64,000 bases of DNA from Anaeromicropila populeti (GTDB lineage Bacteria; Bacillota; Clostridia; Lachnospirales; Lachnospiraceae). The stretch lies in assembly GCF_900112775.1 (NCBI RefSeq), contig NZ_FOYZ01000005.1, positions 248,001-312,000 on the forward strand, in the 5' to 3' direction. Positions 54,082 through 62,395 of the stretch are shown one piece after another. Numbering within the stretch: position 1 is the first letter of the stretch; each line of letters opens with the position of its first letter. Below the pieces are notes generated by a model. It had not been told where the DNA came from and did not search any database. It saw only the letters and a program-made list of their open reading frames with translations. The position numbers and the translations under genes were made by a program.

Positions 54082-55125
54082 ATGGCAGGAACATGGGATA
54101 CAAAAAATAAAATTTTACCAGGTGCATATATTAATTTTAAGACAAATACATCTTTATCAATTACCCCAGGTGAAAGAGGAATTGTAGTATTATTACAGGA
54201 AATGACTGTAGGCGCAGCAGGTGAAATGTATGCTGTCAATCTAACTGAAAATAATTATCCAACAGGTGTATCTAAAAATGACACTTTGCTGGTAAATGAG
54301 GCATTAAAATGTGCTAAGACAGTACTTGTTTATAACTTAGGAACTGCTCATAGCGCTGAAACAGTAGAAGCAGCTCTATCTGCGTTAAGAACTGTTGAGT
54401 TTAATACAATAGCATATCCATATGATGGAACAGCATATGAAGCAAACAAAGCAGCAATTGTTGCCTGGATTAAAACTATGAGAGAAATTGAAGGCGTTAA
54501 AATTCAAGGAATACTAGCAAATTGTGCAGCAGATTCGGAAGCAATGATTAACGTTGTTCAAGGAATTGAATTACTGGACAATACAATTCTTTCACCAGCA
54601 CAGGTTACTGCTTGGACAGCAGGAGCTGTGGCAGGTGCAAGTGTAAATAAATCCAATACAGGATTAAAATATGAAGGTGCAATTGATGTGGTACCACGAA
54701 TGTCAAAAACAGATATGGAAAAAGCTATTGGTGATGGAAAATTCATATTCAAAGTGGATACAGCTCAAAATGTAACAGTAGTTTATGATATTAATACGTT
54801 AACTACACTTACAGAAAAAAAGGGTAAACAGTTCACAAAAAACAGAGTAATTCGAACACTGGACGGAATAAACCGTGATATTGTTTCTATTTTTGAGTCT
54901 AATTACGTGGGTAAGGTTAGTAATAATACAGATGGAAGAACAATGCTTAGAGCAACGCTGATTCAATATTTTAATGAATTGCAGCGTATGTCGGCAATCC
55001 AAAACTTTACGGCAGAAGATGTTACAGTAACCGAGGGAACGGAAGCAGATACTGTAATGATTGAGTGTAATATTCAACCAGTGGACGCAGTAGAAAAAAT
55101 GTATATTACAGTTTCATTATTTTAA
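54082..55125 (+). CDS. xkdK: Contractile tail sheath protein (XkdK-like)
   Basis: A 347-residue sheath subunit opening MAGTWDTKNKILPGAYINFK, with the SITPGERGIVVLLQEMTVGA block and the C-terminal NFTAEDVTVTEGTEADTVMI and VDAVEKMYITVSLF segments seen in XkdK/diffocin sheaths. It polymerises around the tube and contracts to drive it through the target envelope. Its presence identifies the particle as myovirus-type (R-type). Confidence 0.9.
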   Translation: MAGTWDTKNKILPGAYINFKTNTSLSITPGERGIVVLLQEMTVGAAGEMYAVNLTENNYPTGVSKNDTLLVNEALKCAKTVLVYNLGTAHSAETVEAALSALRTVEFNTIAYPYDGTAYEANKAAIVAWIKTMREIEGVKIQGILANCAADSEAMINVVQGIELLDNTILSPAQVTAWTAGAVAGASVNKSNTGLKYEGAIDVVPRMSKTDMEKAIGDGKFIFKVDTAQNVTVVYDINTLTTLTEKKGKQFTKNRVIRTLDGINRDIVSIFESNYVGKVSNNTDGRTMLRATLIQYFNELQRMSAIQNFTAEDVTVTEGTEADTVMIECNIQPVDAVEKMYITVSLF

Positions 55126-55144
55126 GAAGGGGGATTAGCATACT

Positions 55145-55627
55145 ATGGCAGATAAGTATTTAAGATTAACAGATACCATATCCTCAAAAGAGGGGAAAGC
55201 ATATATTACAGTTGATGGGAATGTAAGAGAATTATTTGAGATATCAAGCTTGAAAGCACAATTGGATTTAACAGTGCAATCTAGAGCCATGCTTGGTCAT
55301 AGAATGACACAGCATAAAGTAACAGGTGCAGAAGGTACAGGTAGTATGACGATGTACTTCATGAATTCAGATATGCTGAAATTAGCAATAGAGTATATCC
55401 AATGTGGCTCCTTAAAAGGAATTACACTACGTGTGAAAAATGAAGATGCACAGTCTACTATCGGAGCTCAGGAAGTTGAATTATATAATGTTTTATTAAA
55501 AACAATTCCAGTTACATCTATAGATGATCAGTCTGAAGATCCGATTACGATAGAAACAGAGTTTACTTTTGATGATATCGTTGGATTAAGTTATTTCGAT
55601 TTGCCAGAAAATTATAAAGGCAATTAG
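55145..55627 (+). CDS. xkdM: Tail tube protein (XkdM-like)
   Basis: The inner tube subunit, 160 residues, directly after the sheath gene. It shows the XkdM features SSKEGKAYITVDGNVRELFE, GHRMTQHKVTGAEGTGSMTM and a closing FDDIVGLSYFDLPENYKG. AAGGGGG lies 11 nt before ATG 55145. Sheath and tube order is conserved in PBSX and diffocin. Confidence 0.88.
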   Translation: MADKYLRLTDTISSKEGKAYITVDGNVRELFEISSLKAQLDLTVQSRAMLGHRMTQHKVTGAEGTGSMTMYFMNSDMLKLAIEYIQCGSLKGITLRVKNEDAQSTIGAQEVELYNVLLKTIPVTSIDDQSEDPITIETEFTFDDIVGLSYFDLPENYKGN

Positions 55628-55711
55628 TCGCTGTAAAAAACTTGTTCAAATTAGAGGAGGAATCTTTTATAGGTTTCTTCTCTCTATATACAGATTAAAA
55701 GGAGGATATTT

Positions 55712-56116
55712 ATGAGTTCATTAAATGCATTTTTGCATCCAATACAAATAGAAAATAAAGAAGTAATTGTATCTAACCGATTTGTGGAAGACGGAAAAAT
55801 TGTTCCATTTGTAATTAGACCAATTACTCAGGAGGAAAACAAAGGACTAATTAAAAAGCATACAAGAAGAGACAAGAAAGGTGTAGAGACATTTGATCGG
55901 GCAGAATATGTACAAGCTATGACAGCGTGTGCGGTAGTATTTCCGAATCTTGCTAACGCAGAATTACAAAAAGCTTATGGAGTGTTAGGAGAATCAGCAC
56001 TTCTTCAAAAAATGCTTTATGTTGGTGAGTATGCTGAACTTGCACAGGCGGTACAAGATTTAAGTGGTCTAGATAGTGATATTAATGAGGATATTGAAGA
56101 AGCAAAAAACGAATAA
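55712..56116 (+). CDS. xkdN: Tail assembly chaperone, short form (XkdN-like)
   Basis: The zero-frame product of 134 residues has the XkdN plan (LNAFLHPIQIENKEVIVSNR, GKIVPFVIRPITQEENKGLI, a C-terminal helix AELAQAVQDLSGLDSDINED). It would coat the tape measure protein during tail assembly. AAGGAGG lies 7 nt before ATG. The last codons contain a slippery heptamer that yields a longer form. Confidence 0.85.
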   Translation: MSSLNAFLHPIQIENKEVIVSNRFVEDGKIVPFVIRPITQEENKGLIKKHTRRDKKGVETFDRAEYVQAMTACAVVFPNLANAELQKAYGVLGESALLQKMLYVGEYAELAQAVQDLSGLDSDINEDIEEAKNE

Positions 56117-56292
56117 AGCAAGGTGATGCTGAATTTGCTTTGGCACATTTTGCTTTACAAAAACTGCATATTCTCCCATCTGTTCTTGTAGAAATGGATG
56201 ATAAAGAAAAAGCGTTTATTTATGCTAGTATCCAATTAAGAGTTGAGGAAGAAAAAAAGGCATCAAATAAAATTTCGAAAGGAGGTAGATAG
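56104..56292 (+). CDS. -1 frameshift extension of the tail assembly chaperone
   Basis: The canonical heptamer A-AAA-AAC is at 56104-56110, two codons before the zero-frame stop. Slipping back one base opens a frame of 60 codons starting RIKQGDAEFALAHFALQKLH and ending at TAG 56290-56292, just before the tape measure start. The fused protein has about 193 residues. This gpG/gpGT-type arrangement is widespread in long-tailed phages. The extension has no start codon or ribosome binding site of its own. Confidence 0.85.
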   Translation, partial: KKRIKQGDAEFALAHFALQKLHILPSVLVEMDDKEKAFIYASIQLRVEEEKKASNKISKGGR

Positions 56293-56295
56293 TAC

Positions 56296-58575
56296 ATGGC
56301 AACATTAGCTACAATGCTTATAGTGCTTGATGGATATTCAACAATGCTTGATAAAGTAAATAAACAGACAACACAGTTTAATAAAAAAACAGCCCAAGCA
56401 ATCGGGTACACAACCAAATTTAGTAATAAATTAAAAGCTTTGGGGGCATCCGCTTCTAAAACAAGTGTTGGCATTGATAAAACTGTTACAAAAATCTCAA
56501 AGCTGAATTCTGCCAAAAAGAGCATACAGGTTCTTAACACATTATCTGATAAATTAGACAATGTCCAAAAAAATGCTGAGCAGGCAACTAAGAAAATAAC
56601 TGATTTGGGTAAAAAAGCAAGCACGTCTATAGCAGCTGCCTCTACAGCTGTAGAAGCAGCTGGGGATTCAGCTGAACCTACAAAGAAATCAGAAGAAAAG
56701 CCCAAAAAAAGAAAAAGTATGATTGGAAGTTTGTTGAAAAAATATACAAGTAAAGATGCACTAGTAAATGGAATGCAAATGGTAGACAAATTTACGGATA
56801 CGGGAACTAAACTTGGTTTAATCAGTAAAGGGAAAGATTCTAAAGAGGCTTTGCAGAATAAAGTATTTGGTGCAGCGAACCGAACAAATAGTTCATATTA
56901 TGACATGGCTGGCAATGTATCTACAATGGGACAGGCGGCAGGTGATTCATTTAAATCAAATAATGAACTTATTGGATTTACGGAGTTGTCACAAAAAGCA
57001 ATTGAAATGGGCGGAGGTTCAGATACTGCTGGGTCTATTGGAAAATTGGCAGAGGCAATGAGTGAAAAAACTATAAGTGGAGACGCTTTTAGCTCCATTG
57101 CCAATAGTGCACCTGTTATGGTAGATGCTATTGCAGATTATACGGGAAAAAGCAAAAGTGAAATAGAAGAATTAGGGAAGCAGGGTATCATTACAGGTGA
57201 AATTCTTAAAAATGCTATGTTAGCATCTGGTGATAGTATTAATCAAAAATATGAAAAAATGCCAATGACTTTTTCGGATATTTGGACAAGAATACAAAAT
57301 TCTGCATTGCAAGCTTTTTCAGGCATAATGGAAAAGATAAGTGAACTAATCAATGGTGATGACTTTCAAAAAGTTCTCAATGGAATAATGAATGGATTTG
57401 AGGCCTTGGGCAATGTCGCAAATGATATCATTAGTGTGATATCAGAGGTTGCAGGTGTGTTTGCAGATAATTGGTCCTGGATTTCGCCAATTATTTTAGG
57501 AATAGTAGCTGCTCTAATTGCTTATAACGCAATCATGGAAATATCCGCTATCGTATCTGGAATTCAGGCGGTAGCATTAGGAATCCTAGCAGTCATGCAA
57601 AATGGATTTAATGCTTCACTTGCAGTGTGTCCTCTTACGTGGATCATTTTGCTAATTATTGCAGTTATTACGATAATCTATGCAGCAGTTGCAGCGGTAA
57701 ATCATTTTGCAGGAACTTCTATTAGCGCAACTGGTATTATATTTGGTTTACTTGCAGGGTATGCAACCTGTCTTTATAATGTGTTCGCATACTGTTGGAA
57801 TGTAGTAGCAGCGTTTGTTGAGTTCTTTGCAAATGTATTTAATCATCCAGTTTATGCTGTAAAAAGTTTGATTGGAAATCTGGCAACAAATGTGTTGGAT
57901 ATGATTATTAGTATGATTGGTGGTTTTGACCAGCTGGCAACGAATATTGCTAATTCTTTTCTGAAAGGAGCGAATAAGGCAATTGAAGTTATCAACGGGT
58001 TAGGAAATATAGCAAAAAAACTTGGATTAAAAGGATGGAAGATAGATCCTCTTGAATTGTCTACTTCTATTACAAGTGATCTGGAGGATTTAAAAAGCAA
58101 TATTAATAAGTGGGTTGGACCAGAGCCAGATGATTACTGGAGTGCGACCACATTGAATCAAAAGGATGTTAAAGATAGCTATGACAATGGTTACGAGTTT
58201 GGAAAAAATCAAGAAGATAACATTGGGGATAAAGTGGATAAACTTTTTAGTGGAAATGATGGACTGACCAATCCAACGGTTCCAACAACTCCATTTGATC
58301 CAGATAGTTTTGGCACTACAGCAGACCCAGTTACAGTTACCGGAACTGGTACTAATGGTGCAGTCGACGTAAACATGGCAGATGAAGACAAACAGTATTT
58401 AAGAGACCTTGCAGAAAGAGATTATATTAATAAATTCAGTACGGCTACCCTTGCACCAAATGTACAGATATCCTTCGGTGATGTGAATAATGTAACGGAT
58501 ATAGACGCAGTGACAGGAAGAATCCGTAGAATATTGCAAGAAGAAATTGCAATGACAGGTGAGGGGGGATATTAA
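56296..58575 (+). CDS. Tail tape measure protein
   Basis: A 759-residue tape measure protein whose length sets tail length. The N-terminal 160 residues are coiled coil rich in K, A, T and S. A tape-measure domain (SDTAGSIGKLAEAMSEKTIS, YEKMPMTFSDIWTRIQNSAL) follows, then hydrophobic segments at about 395-520 that may insert into the target membrane, and a Gly/Thr-rich tail. It is shorter than in many phages, implying a short tail. GGAGG lies before ATG 56296. Confidence 0.88.
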   Translation: MATLATMLIVLDGYSTMLDKVNKQTTQFNKKTAQAIGYTTKFSNKLKALGASASKTSVGIDKTVTKISKLNSAKKSIQVLNTLSDKLDNVQKNAEQATKKITDLGKKASTSIAAASTAVEAAGDSAEPTKKSEEKPKKRKSMIGSLLKKYTSKDALVNGMQMVDKFTDTGTKLGLISKGKDSKEALQNKVFGAANRTNSSYYDMAGNVSTMGQAAGDSFKSNNELIGFTELSQKAIEMGGGSDTAGSIGKLAEAMSEKTISGDAFSSIANSAPVMVDAIADYTGKSKSEIEELGKQGIITGEILKNAMLASGDSINQKYEKMPMTFSDIWTRIQNSALQAFSGIMEKISELINGDDFQKVLNGIMNGFEALGNVANDIISVISEVAGVFADNWSWISPIILGIVAALIAYNAIMEISAIVSGIQAVALGILAVMQNGFNASLAVCPLTWIILLIIAVITIIYAAVAAVNHFAGTSISATGIIFGLLAGYATCLYNVFAYCWNVVAAFVEFFANVFNHPVYAVKSLIGNLATNVLDMIISMIGGFDQLATNIANSFLKGANKAIEVINGLGNIAKKLGLKGWKIDPLELSTSITSDLEDLKSNINKWVGPEPDDYWSATTLNQKDVKDSYDNGYEFGKNQEDNIGDKVDKLFSGNDGLTNPTVPTTPFDPDSFGTTADPVTVTGTGTNGAVDVNMADEDKQYLRDLAERDYINKFSTATLAPNVQISFGDVNNVTDIDAVTGRIRRILQEEIAMTGEGGY

Positions 58576-59282
58576 TGGATGATGCTGCAAAATTCTGTGC
58601 CGTAGATGGTTATGCAATTTTTTTTGATTATGAGAATATAACTTATAGGCTTCCTTTAAATCCAGAAAAAATAGAAGTGTCAAGTTCTATGGCAATAGAA
58701 AAGTATGAAATATTAAAACTTGGTCAAATTGCAGTTCCAACGTATATGGAACTTAAAAAGTATAGTTTTGAATGTGAACTTCCTAATGTAAATACAAGTT
58801 TATTTGTAGAAACCCCTAATGAACGGTTAAGTCCTCAAAAATATTTAGAATTATTTGAACTATGGCGAAGTAGCAAGAGTCCAGTCCGCTTCATGGCAGG
58901 CAGGGTAAATAACAGTACAAATGACATATCAGATGACAGTATTAATTCACTGGTATTAATTGAAGAACTTACTGTTGAAGAAAAGGCAGGTCAGGAAGGC
59001 GATAAATATGTTTCATTTCATTTGACAGAATATAGAGAATTTGAAAAAGTTTTGTGTAAAATAAAAAAGAAAACAGGTAAATTAAGTAAAGAAGATACTA
59101 GTAAAACGAATCCTAATAATACTGGATATTATGTGGTGAAAAGTGGAGACACTCTATGGGCTATTGCAAAAAAATACTATGGAGATGGTTCCAAGTATAC
59201 TAAAATTTATAAGGCCAATAAAGATAAAATTAAAAATCCGTCATTAATTTATGTTGGGCAAAAGCTTACTATACCAAGTTAG
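58575..59282 (+). CDS. xkdP: LysM-containing tail protein (XkdP-like)
   Basis: A 235-residue protein with a DUF-type N-terminal part that fits the tail core (AIFFDYENITYRLPLNPEKI) and a C-terminal LysM domain (YYVVKSGDTLWAIAKKYYGD and NPSLIYVGQKLTIPS) that binds peptidoglycan. XkdP-type proteins link the tube end and the baseplate hub. The ATG overlaps the tape measure stop (TAATG). Confidence 0.88.
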   Translation: MDDAAKFCAVDGYAIFFDYENITYRLPLNPEKIEVSSSMAIEKYEILKLGQIAVPTYMELKKYSFECELPNVNTSLFVETPNERLSPQKYLELFELWRSSKSPVRFMAGRVNNSTNDISDDSINSLVLIEELTVEEKAGQEGDKYVSFHLTEYREFEKVLCKIKKKTGKLSKEDTSKTNPNNTGYYVVKSGDTLWAIAKKYYGDGSKYTKIYKANKDKIKNPSLIYVGQKLTIPS

Positions 59283-59293
59283 GGGTGTTTATA

Positions 59294-60223
59294 ATGAGTA
59301 TGGAATTTGTTGTTACGATTGATAAAAAAATATACGAAATAAGCCAACTGGTTAACAAGGTTTCTTATACAGACAAATTAAATGATGGATGTAGTAAGTT
59401 AGAATTTTCTTATATCAATAACAATCTTGAAATAAAAAATGGTAGTATCGTCAGATTTCAATACAATAATGCGAAGATTTTTTATGGAGTTGTGTTTCGT
59501 CATGAAAGAAGTGATAAAAATGAAGTTTCTGTTACAGCGTATGATTTGCTTCGATATTGTAAAGCTACAGATACCATTATTATTAAGGAAGATACAATAA
59601 GTACGTTGACAAAAAAAATGTGTACGTACTTTGGATTGCCTACAGGGACTATTACTGATACAAAATATAAACTTTCTACAAGTGTGGTGGATAATAAAAC
59701 CTGGCTGGATATTATTTATTCAGCAATTAGTGACACATTATTGAATAAAGGTAAAAAATATTTGCTGAGAGATGAGTATGGTACAATTGCAATTCGGGAT
59801 GTGGACGAGCTAAAATTGAATTTAGTGCTTGGAGATAGAAGTTTAGTATATGGTTATGAATATGAAAAATCTATTGATGAAGACTACTACAATTACATTA
59901 AACTAATTGCAAACAATAAACCATATGTAACGAGAGCAGATTTGGAAGCCATTACCGAGTTTGGGTTGTTGCAATATTCTGAAACTTTAGATGATAAAAT
60001 CAACATTGCACAGGCAAACGCTAAAGCAGATGCTTTATTAAAGCTTTATAATCGAGAAGCAGAATCTTTGTCAATAAAATGTCTGGGGGATACACGTATT
60101 CGAGCTGGTTCAGGTTTTTTCGCTAAAATAGAAGACATAGGACTTGAAAAATATCTATTTGTAAAGGAAGTAAAACATGATTTTGTCCCTGTACATACTA
60201 TGAATTTGGAGGTGACATTATGA
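59294..60223 (+). CDS. xkdQ: Tail hub protein (XkdQ/YqbQ-like)
   Basis: A 309-residue hub protein of the gpD/XkdQ family, recognised from MEFVVTIDKKIYEISQLVNK, SRFQYNNAKIFYGV-like strands and the end KEVKHDFVPVHTMNLEVTL. It should form the central baseplate hub below the tube. ATG 59294 with AGGGGTG upstream is preferred to GTG 59285, which lies inside that site. Confidence 0.8.
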   Translation: MSMEFVVTIDKKIYEISQLVNKVSYTDKLNDGCSKLEFSYINNNLEIKNGSIVRFQYNNAKIFYGVVFRHERSDKNEVSVTAYDLLRYCKATDTIIIKEDTISTLTKKMCTYFGLPTGTITDTKYKLSTSVVDNKTWLDIIYSAISDTLLNKGKKYLLRDEYGTIAIRDVDELKLNLVLGDRSLVYGYEYEKSIDEDYYNYIKLIANNKPYVTRADLEAITEFGLLQYSETLDDKINIAQANAKADALLKLYNREAESLSIKCLGDTRIRAGSGFFAKIEDIGLEKYLFVKEVKHDFVPVHTMNLEVTL

Positions 60224-60450
60224 TACAAGAGATAAAGAGAATTGTTGAGAATTATTTAAATAATGAAAAATTATGCAGCATAATGATAGGTACGGTTGTA
60301 GAAGAGGGCATAAAGGTTAGTGATAAATTAACTGTACCAAATGAATTAATAGTTGGTAATTTGAAAAAAACAATTGTATTCGGAGATAGTGTCAGACTTT
60401 TACGAAATCATGGTGGACAGCAGTTTTATATTTTGGAGGTGATTGAGTGA
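60220..60450 (+). CDS. xkdR: DUF2577 baseplate protein (XkdR-like)
   Basis: A small 76-residue protein with the DUF2577 features: a short helix MIQEIKRIVENYLNN, then strands CSIMIGTVVEEGIKVSDKLT and GDSVRLLRNHGGQQFYILEV. It overlaps xkdQ by 4 nt (ATGA) and the next gene by 4 nt, so these baseplate genes are tightly coupled. Confidence 0.82.
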   Translation: MIQEIKRIVENYLNNEKLCSIMIGTVVEEGIKVSDKLTVPNELIVGNLKKTIVFGDSVRLLRNHGGQQFYILEVIE

Positions 60451-60842
60451 TACCAGCAGCAAGTATAGATAGTGAATTAGTGATAAATGAAGAAATTGAA
60501 ACCAGTAAAACATATTCTTTATCAGATACTAAAATTCAGGGAATGGGAGAGCAGTTAGAAGCACTGAAACAAGCAATTTATAAAGTGCTTACTACTGAAA
60601 AATATGAACATCCAATTTATAGTTTTCAATATGGAATTGAGTTGCAAAATCTTGTGGGTAAAGATATCACTTATGTAAAAATGGAACTGGTAAGAAGAAT
60701 TCAAGAATGCCTGATTCAGGATGAACGAATCAGCAGCGTGGAGAATTTTAGTTTTACAGTCAATGGGGACGAAATGCTTTGTACGTTTGATGTTAACAGT
60801 ATTTATGGAAAGGTTATTATAGGAAAAGAGGTGAGTGTATAG
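60447..60842 (+). CDS. xkdS: DUF2634 baseplate protein (XkdS-like, gp25 type)
   Basis: A 131-residue gp25/lysozyme-like baseplate wedge protein (TYSLSDTKIQGMGEQLEALK, EKYEHPIYSFQYGIELQNLV, FSFTVNGDEMLCTFDVNSIY). It nucleates sheath assembly. The start is GTG 60447, overlapping the previous stop. Confidence 0.85.
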   Translation: MIPAASIDSELVINEEIETSKTYSLSDTKIQGMGEQLEALKQAIYKVLTTEKYEHPIYSFQYGIELQNLVGKDITYVKMELVRRIQECLIQDERISSVENFSFTVNGDEMLCTFDVNSIYGKVIIGKEVSV

Positions 60843-61861
60843 TGTTTGAAGAAATGACATATGAAGCAATATTAGAAGATATGCTTGATAGAGTAACAAG
60901 TGATGTTGATAAACGAGAGGGTTCTGTTATTTATGATGCATTGGCACCATGTGCATATCAACTGGCACAAAACTATTTTAACTTAAACAATTTTTTAGAT
61001 TTGGTAAGTGGGGATACGGCAATAGAAAAGTATCTAGACAGAATAGTTGCAGATTATGGTATTACTAGGAAACCAGCTACATGTGCAGTCCGAAAAATCA
61101 ATACTTCTGGTCCAATAGAGAGTGGAACTAGATGGGGAATTAAAGATACCAGTTATGTAGTAACAAAGACTCTTTCAACAAATGTTTATTCAGCACAGTG
61201 TGAACAAAGTGGAGAGATTGGTAATACCTATACAGGTGAACTTGAAAACATTGACAATGTAGGAGGGGTTTTAGCGGTTTTAACTGACATTATTACATCT
61301 GGTGAGAACGAAGAAACAGATGAGAATCTGAGAAACAGATTTTTTACTTACCTGCAAAGACCAGGGACTAGTGGAAATGCGTTTCATTATCGTGAATGGG
61401 CATTGTTAGTACCAGGAGTTGGGGATGCGAAGGTATTTCCTCTGTGGAATGGAAGTGGAACAGTAAAGATTCTAATTGTAAACAATAACTTAGAAATTGA
61501 TAAAGCTTTAGAAACCAGTGTTCTGTCTTATATTGAAACGGTTCGCCCAATTGGAGCAACTGTAACAGTAGAAAGCCCAATTGAAAAAAATATTTCAATT
61601 AGCTCCAGTATTGTCCTGGATGGTTCAGCTACATACGAGGAGGTAGTTCGTTCTTTTACAGAACAGTTAGGTGCTTACTTAAAAAAACTTGTATTTCAGA
61701 ATTATAGTGTGAGCTATGCCAAAATAGGAAGCTTGTTATTGTCAGTTCCAGGTGTTCTGGATTACAGCAATTTATTAATCAATAATGGAATAAGCAATCT
61801 TTTGATTAACGAAGTGGAAATCCCTTCTGTCGGAACAATAACGCTAACGGAGGTGGTATAG
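60842..61861 (+). CDS. xkdT: Baseplate J protein (XkdT-like)
   Basis: A 339-residue baseplate wedge protein: the hallmark YEAILEDMLDRVTSDVDKRE with GSVIYDALAPCAYQLAQ, central GTSGNAFHYREWALLVPGVG, and C-terminal repeats. It joins the inner baseplate to the tail fibre network. GTG 60842 overlaps the preceding stop by one base. Confidence 0.9.
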   Translation: MFEEMTYEAILEDMLDRVTSDVDKREGSVIYDALAPCAYQLAQNYFNLNNFLDLVSGDTAIEKYLDRIVADYGITRKPATCAVRKINTSGPIESGTRWGIKDTSYVVTKTLSTNVYSAQCEQSGEIGNTYTGELENIDNVGGVLAVLTDIITSGENEETDENLRNRFFTYLQRPGTSGNAFHYREWALLVPGVGDAKVFPLWNGSGTVKILIVNNNLEIDKALETSVLSYIETVRPIGATVTVESPIEKNISISSSIVLDGSATYEEVVRSFTEQLGAYLKKLVFQNYSVSYAKIGSLLLSVPGVLDYSNLLINNGISNLLINEVEIPSVGTITLTEVV

Positions 61862-62395
61862 TTGAAACTTATGAAATTGTTACCAGATTTGTATCAAGAC
61901 AATGATACCATGAAAGAACTGCAAAGCATTGTCAATTTGGAAACAGATAAGGTTCAGGAAGCTTTAAATAAGACCATTAATGAATGCTATGTAAGTACAT
62001 CCTCTGAGTTGTTAAGCAGATATGAAAAGATATACGGATTAGCCATTGAAGTTAACAAATCTGATATCAAGCGGCGGGAACGTATTATTGCACGAACAAG
62101 AGGAATTGGAACGGTTACAAAAAAAATGCTGGAGGATGTTGCTGCCTCCTATTCAAATGGTGAAGTTGAAGTGATTGAAAAGCCAGAAGATTATAGTTTT
62201 ATTATTAAATTTGTTGGAACGAGAGGAATTCCGTCTAATATGTCAGATTTAGTTTGTACGATTGAGGAAATTAAACCAGCTCACATGGCATTTTCTTTTG
62301 AGTATATACTGAATACATGGAATATGATATCCGGCTTGACCTGGGGACAAGGAAATTCTTATACATGGAAGCAATTAAGAGAGGATGTGGTTTAA
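61862..62395 (+). CDS. xkdU: DUF2313 baseplate protein (XkdU-like)
   Basis: A 177-residue protein of the XkdU/gpI type (MKLMKLLPDLYQDNDTMKEL, IKRRERIIARTRGIGTVTKK, IKPAHMAFSFEYILNTWNMI) that adapts the baseplate to the fibre. TTG 61862 follows the baseplate J stop directly. Its stop overlaps the fibre gene start. Confidence 0.85.
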   Translation: MKLMKLLPDLYQDNDTMKELQSIVNLETDKVQEALNKTINECYVSTSSELLSRYEKIYGLAIEVNKSDIKRRERIIARTRGIGTVTKKMLEDVAASYSNGEVEVIEKPEDYSFIIKFVGTRGIPSNMSDLVCTIEEIKPAHMAFSFEYILNTWNMISGLTWGQGNSYTWKQLREDVV

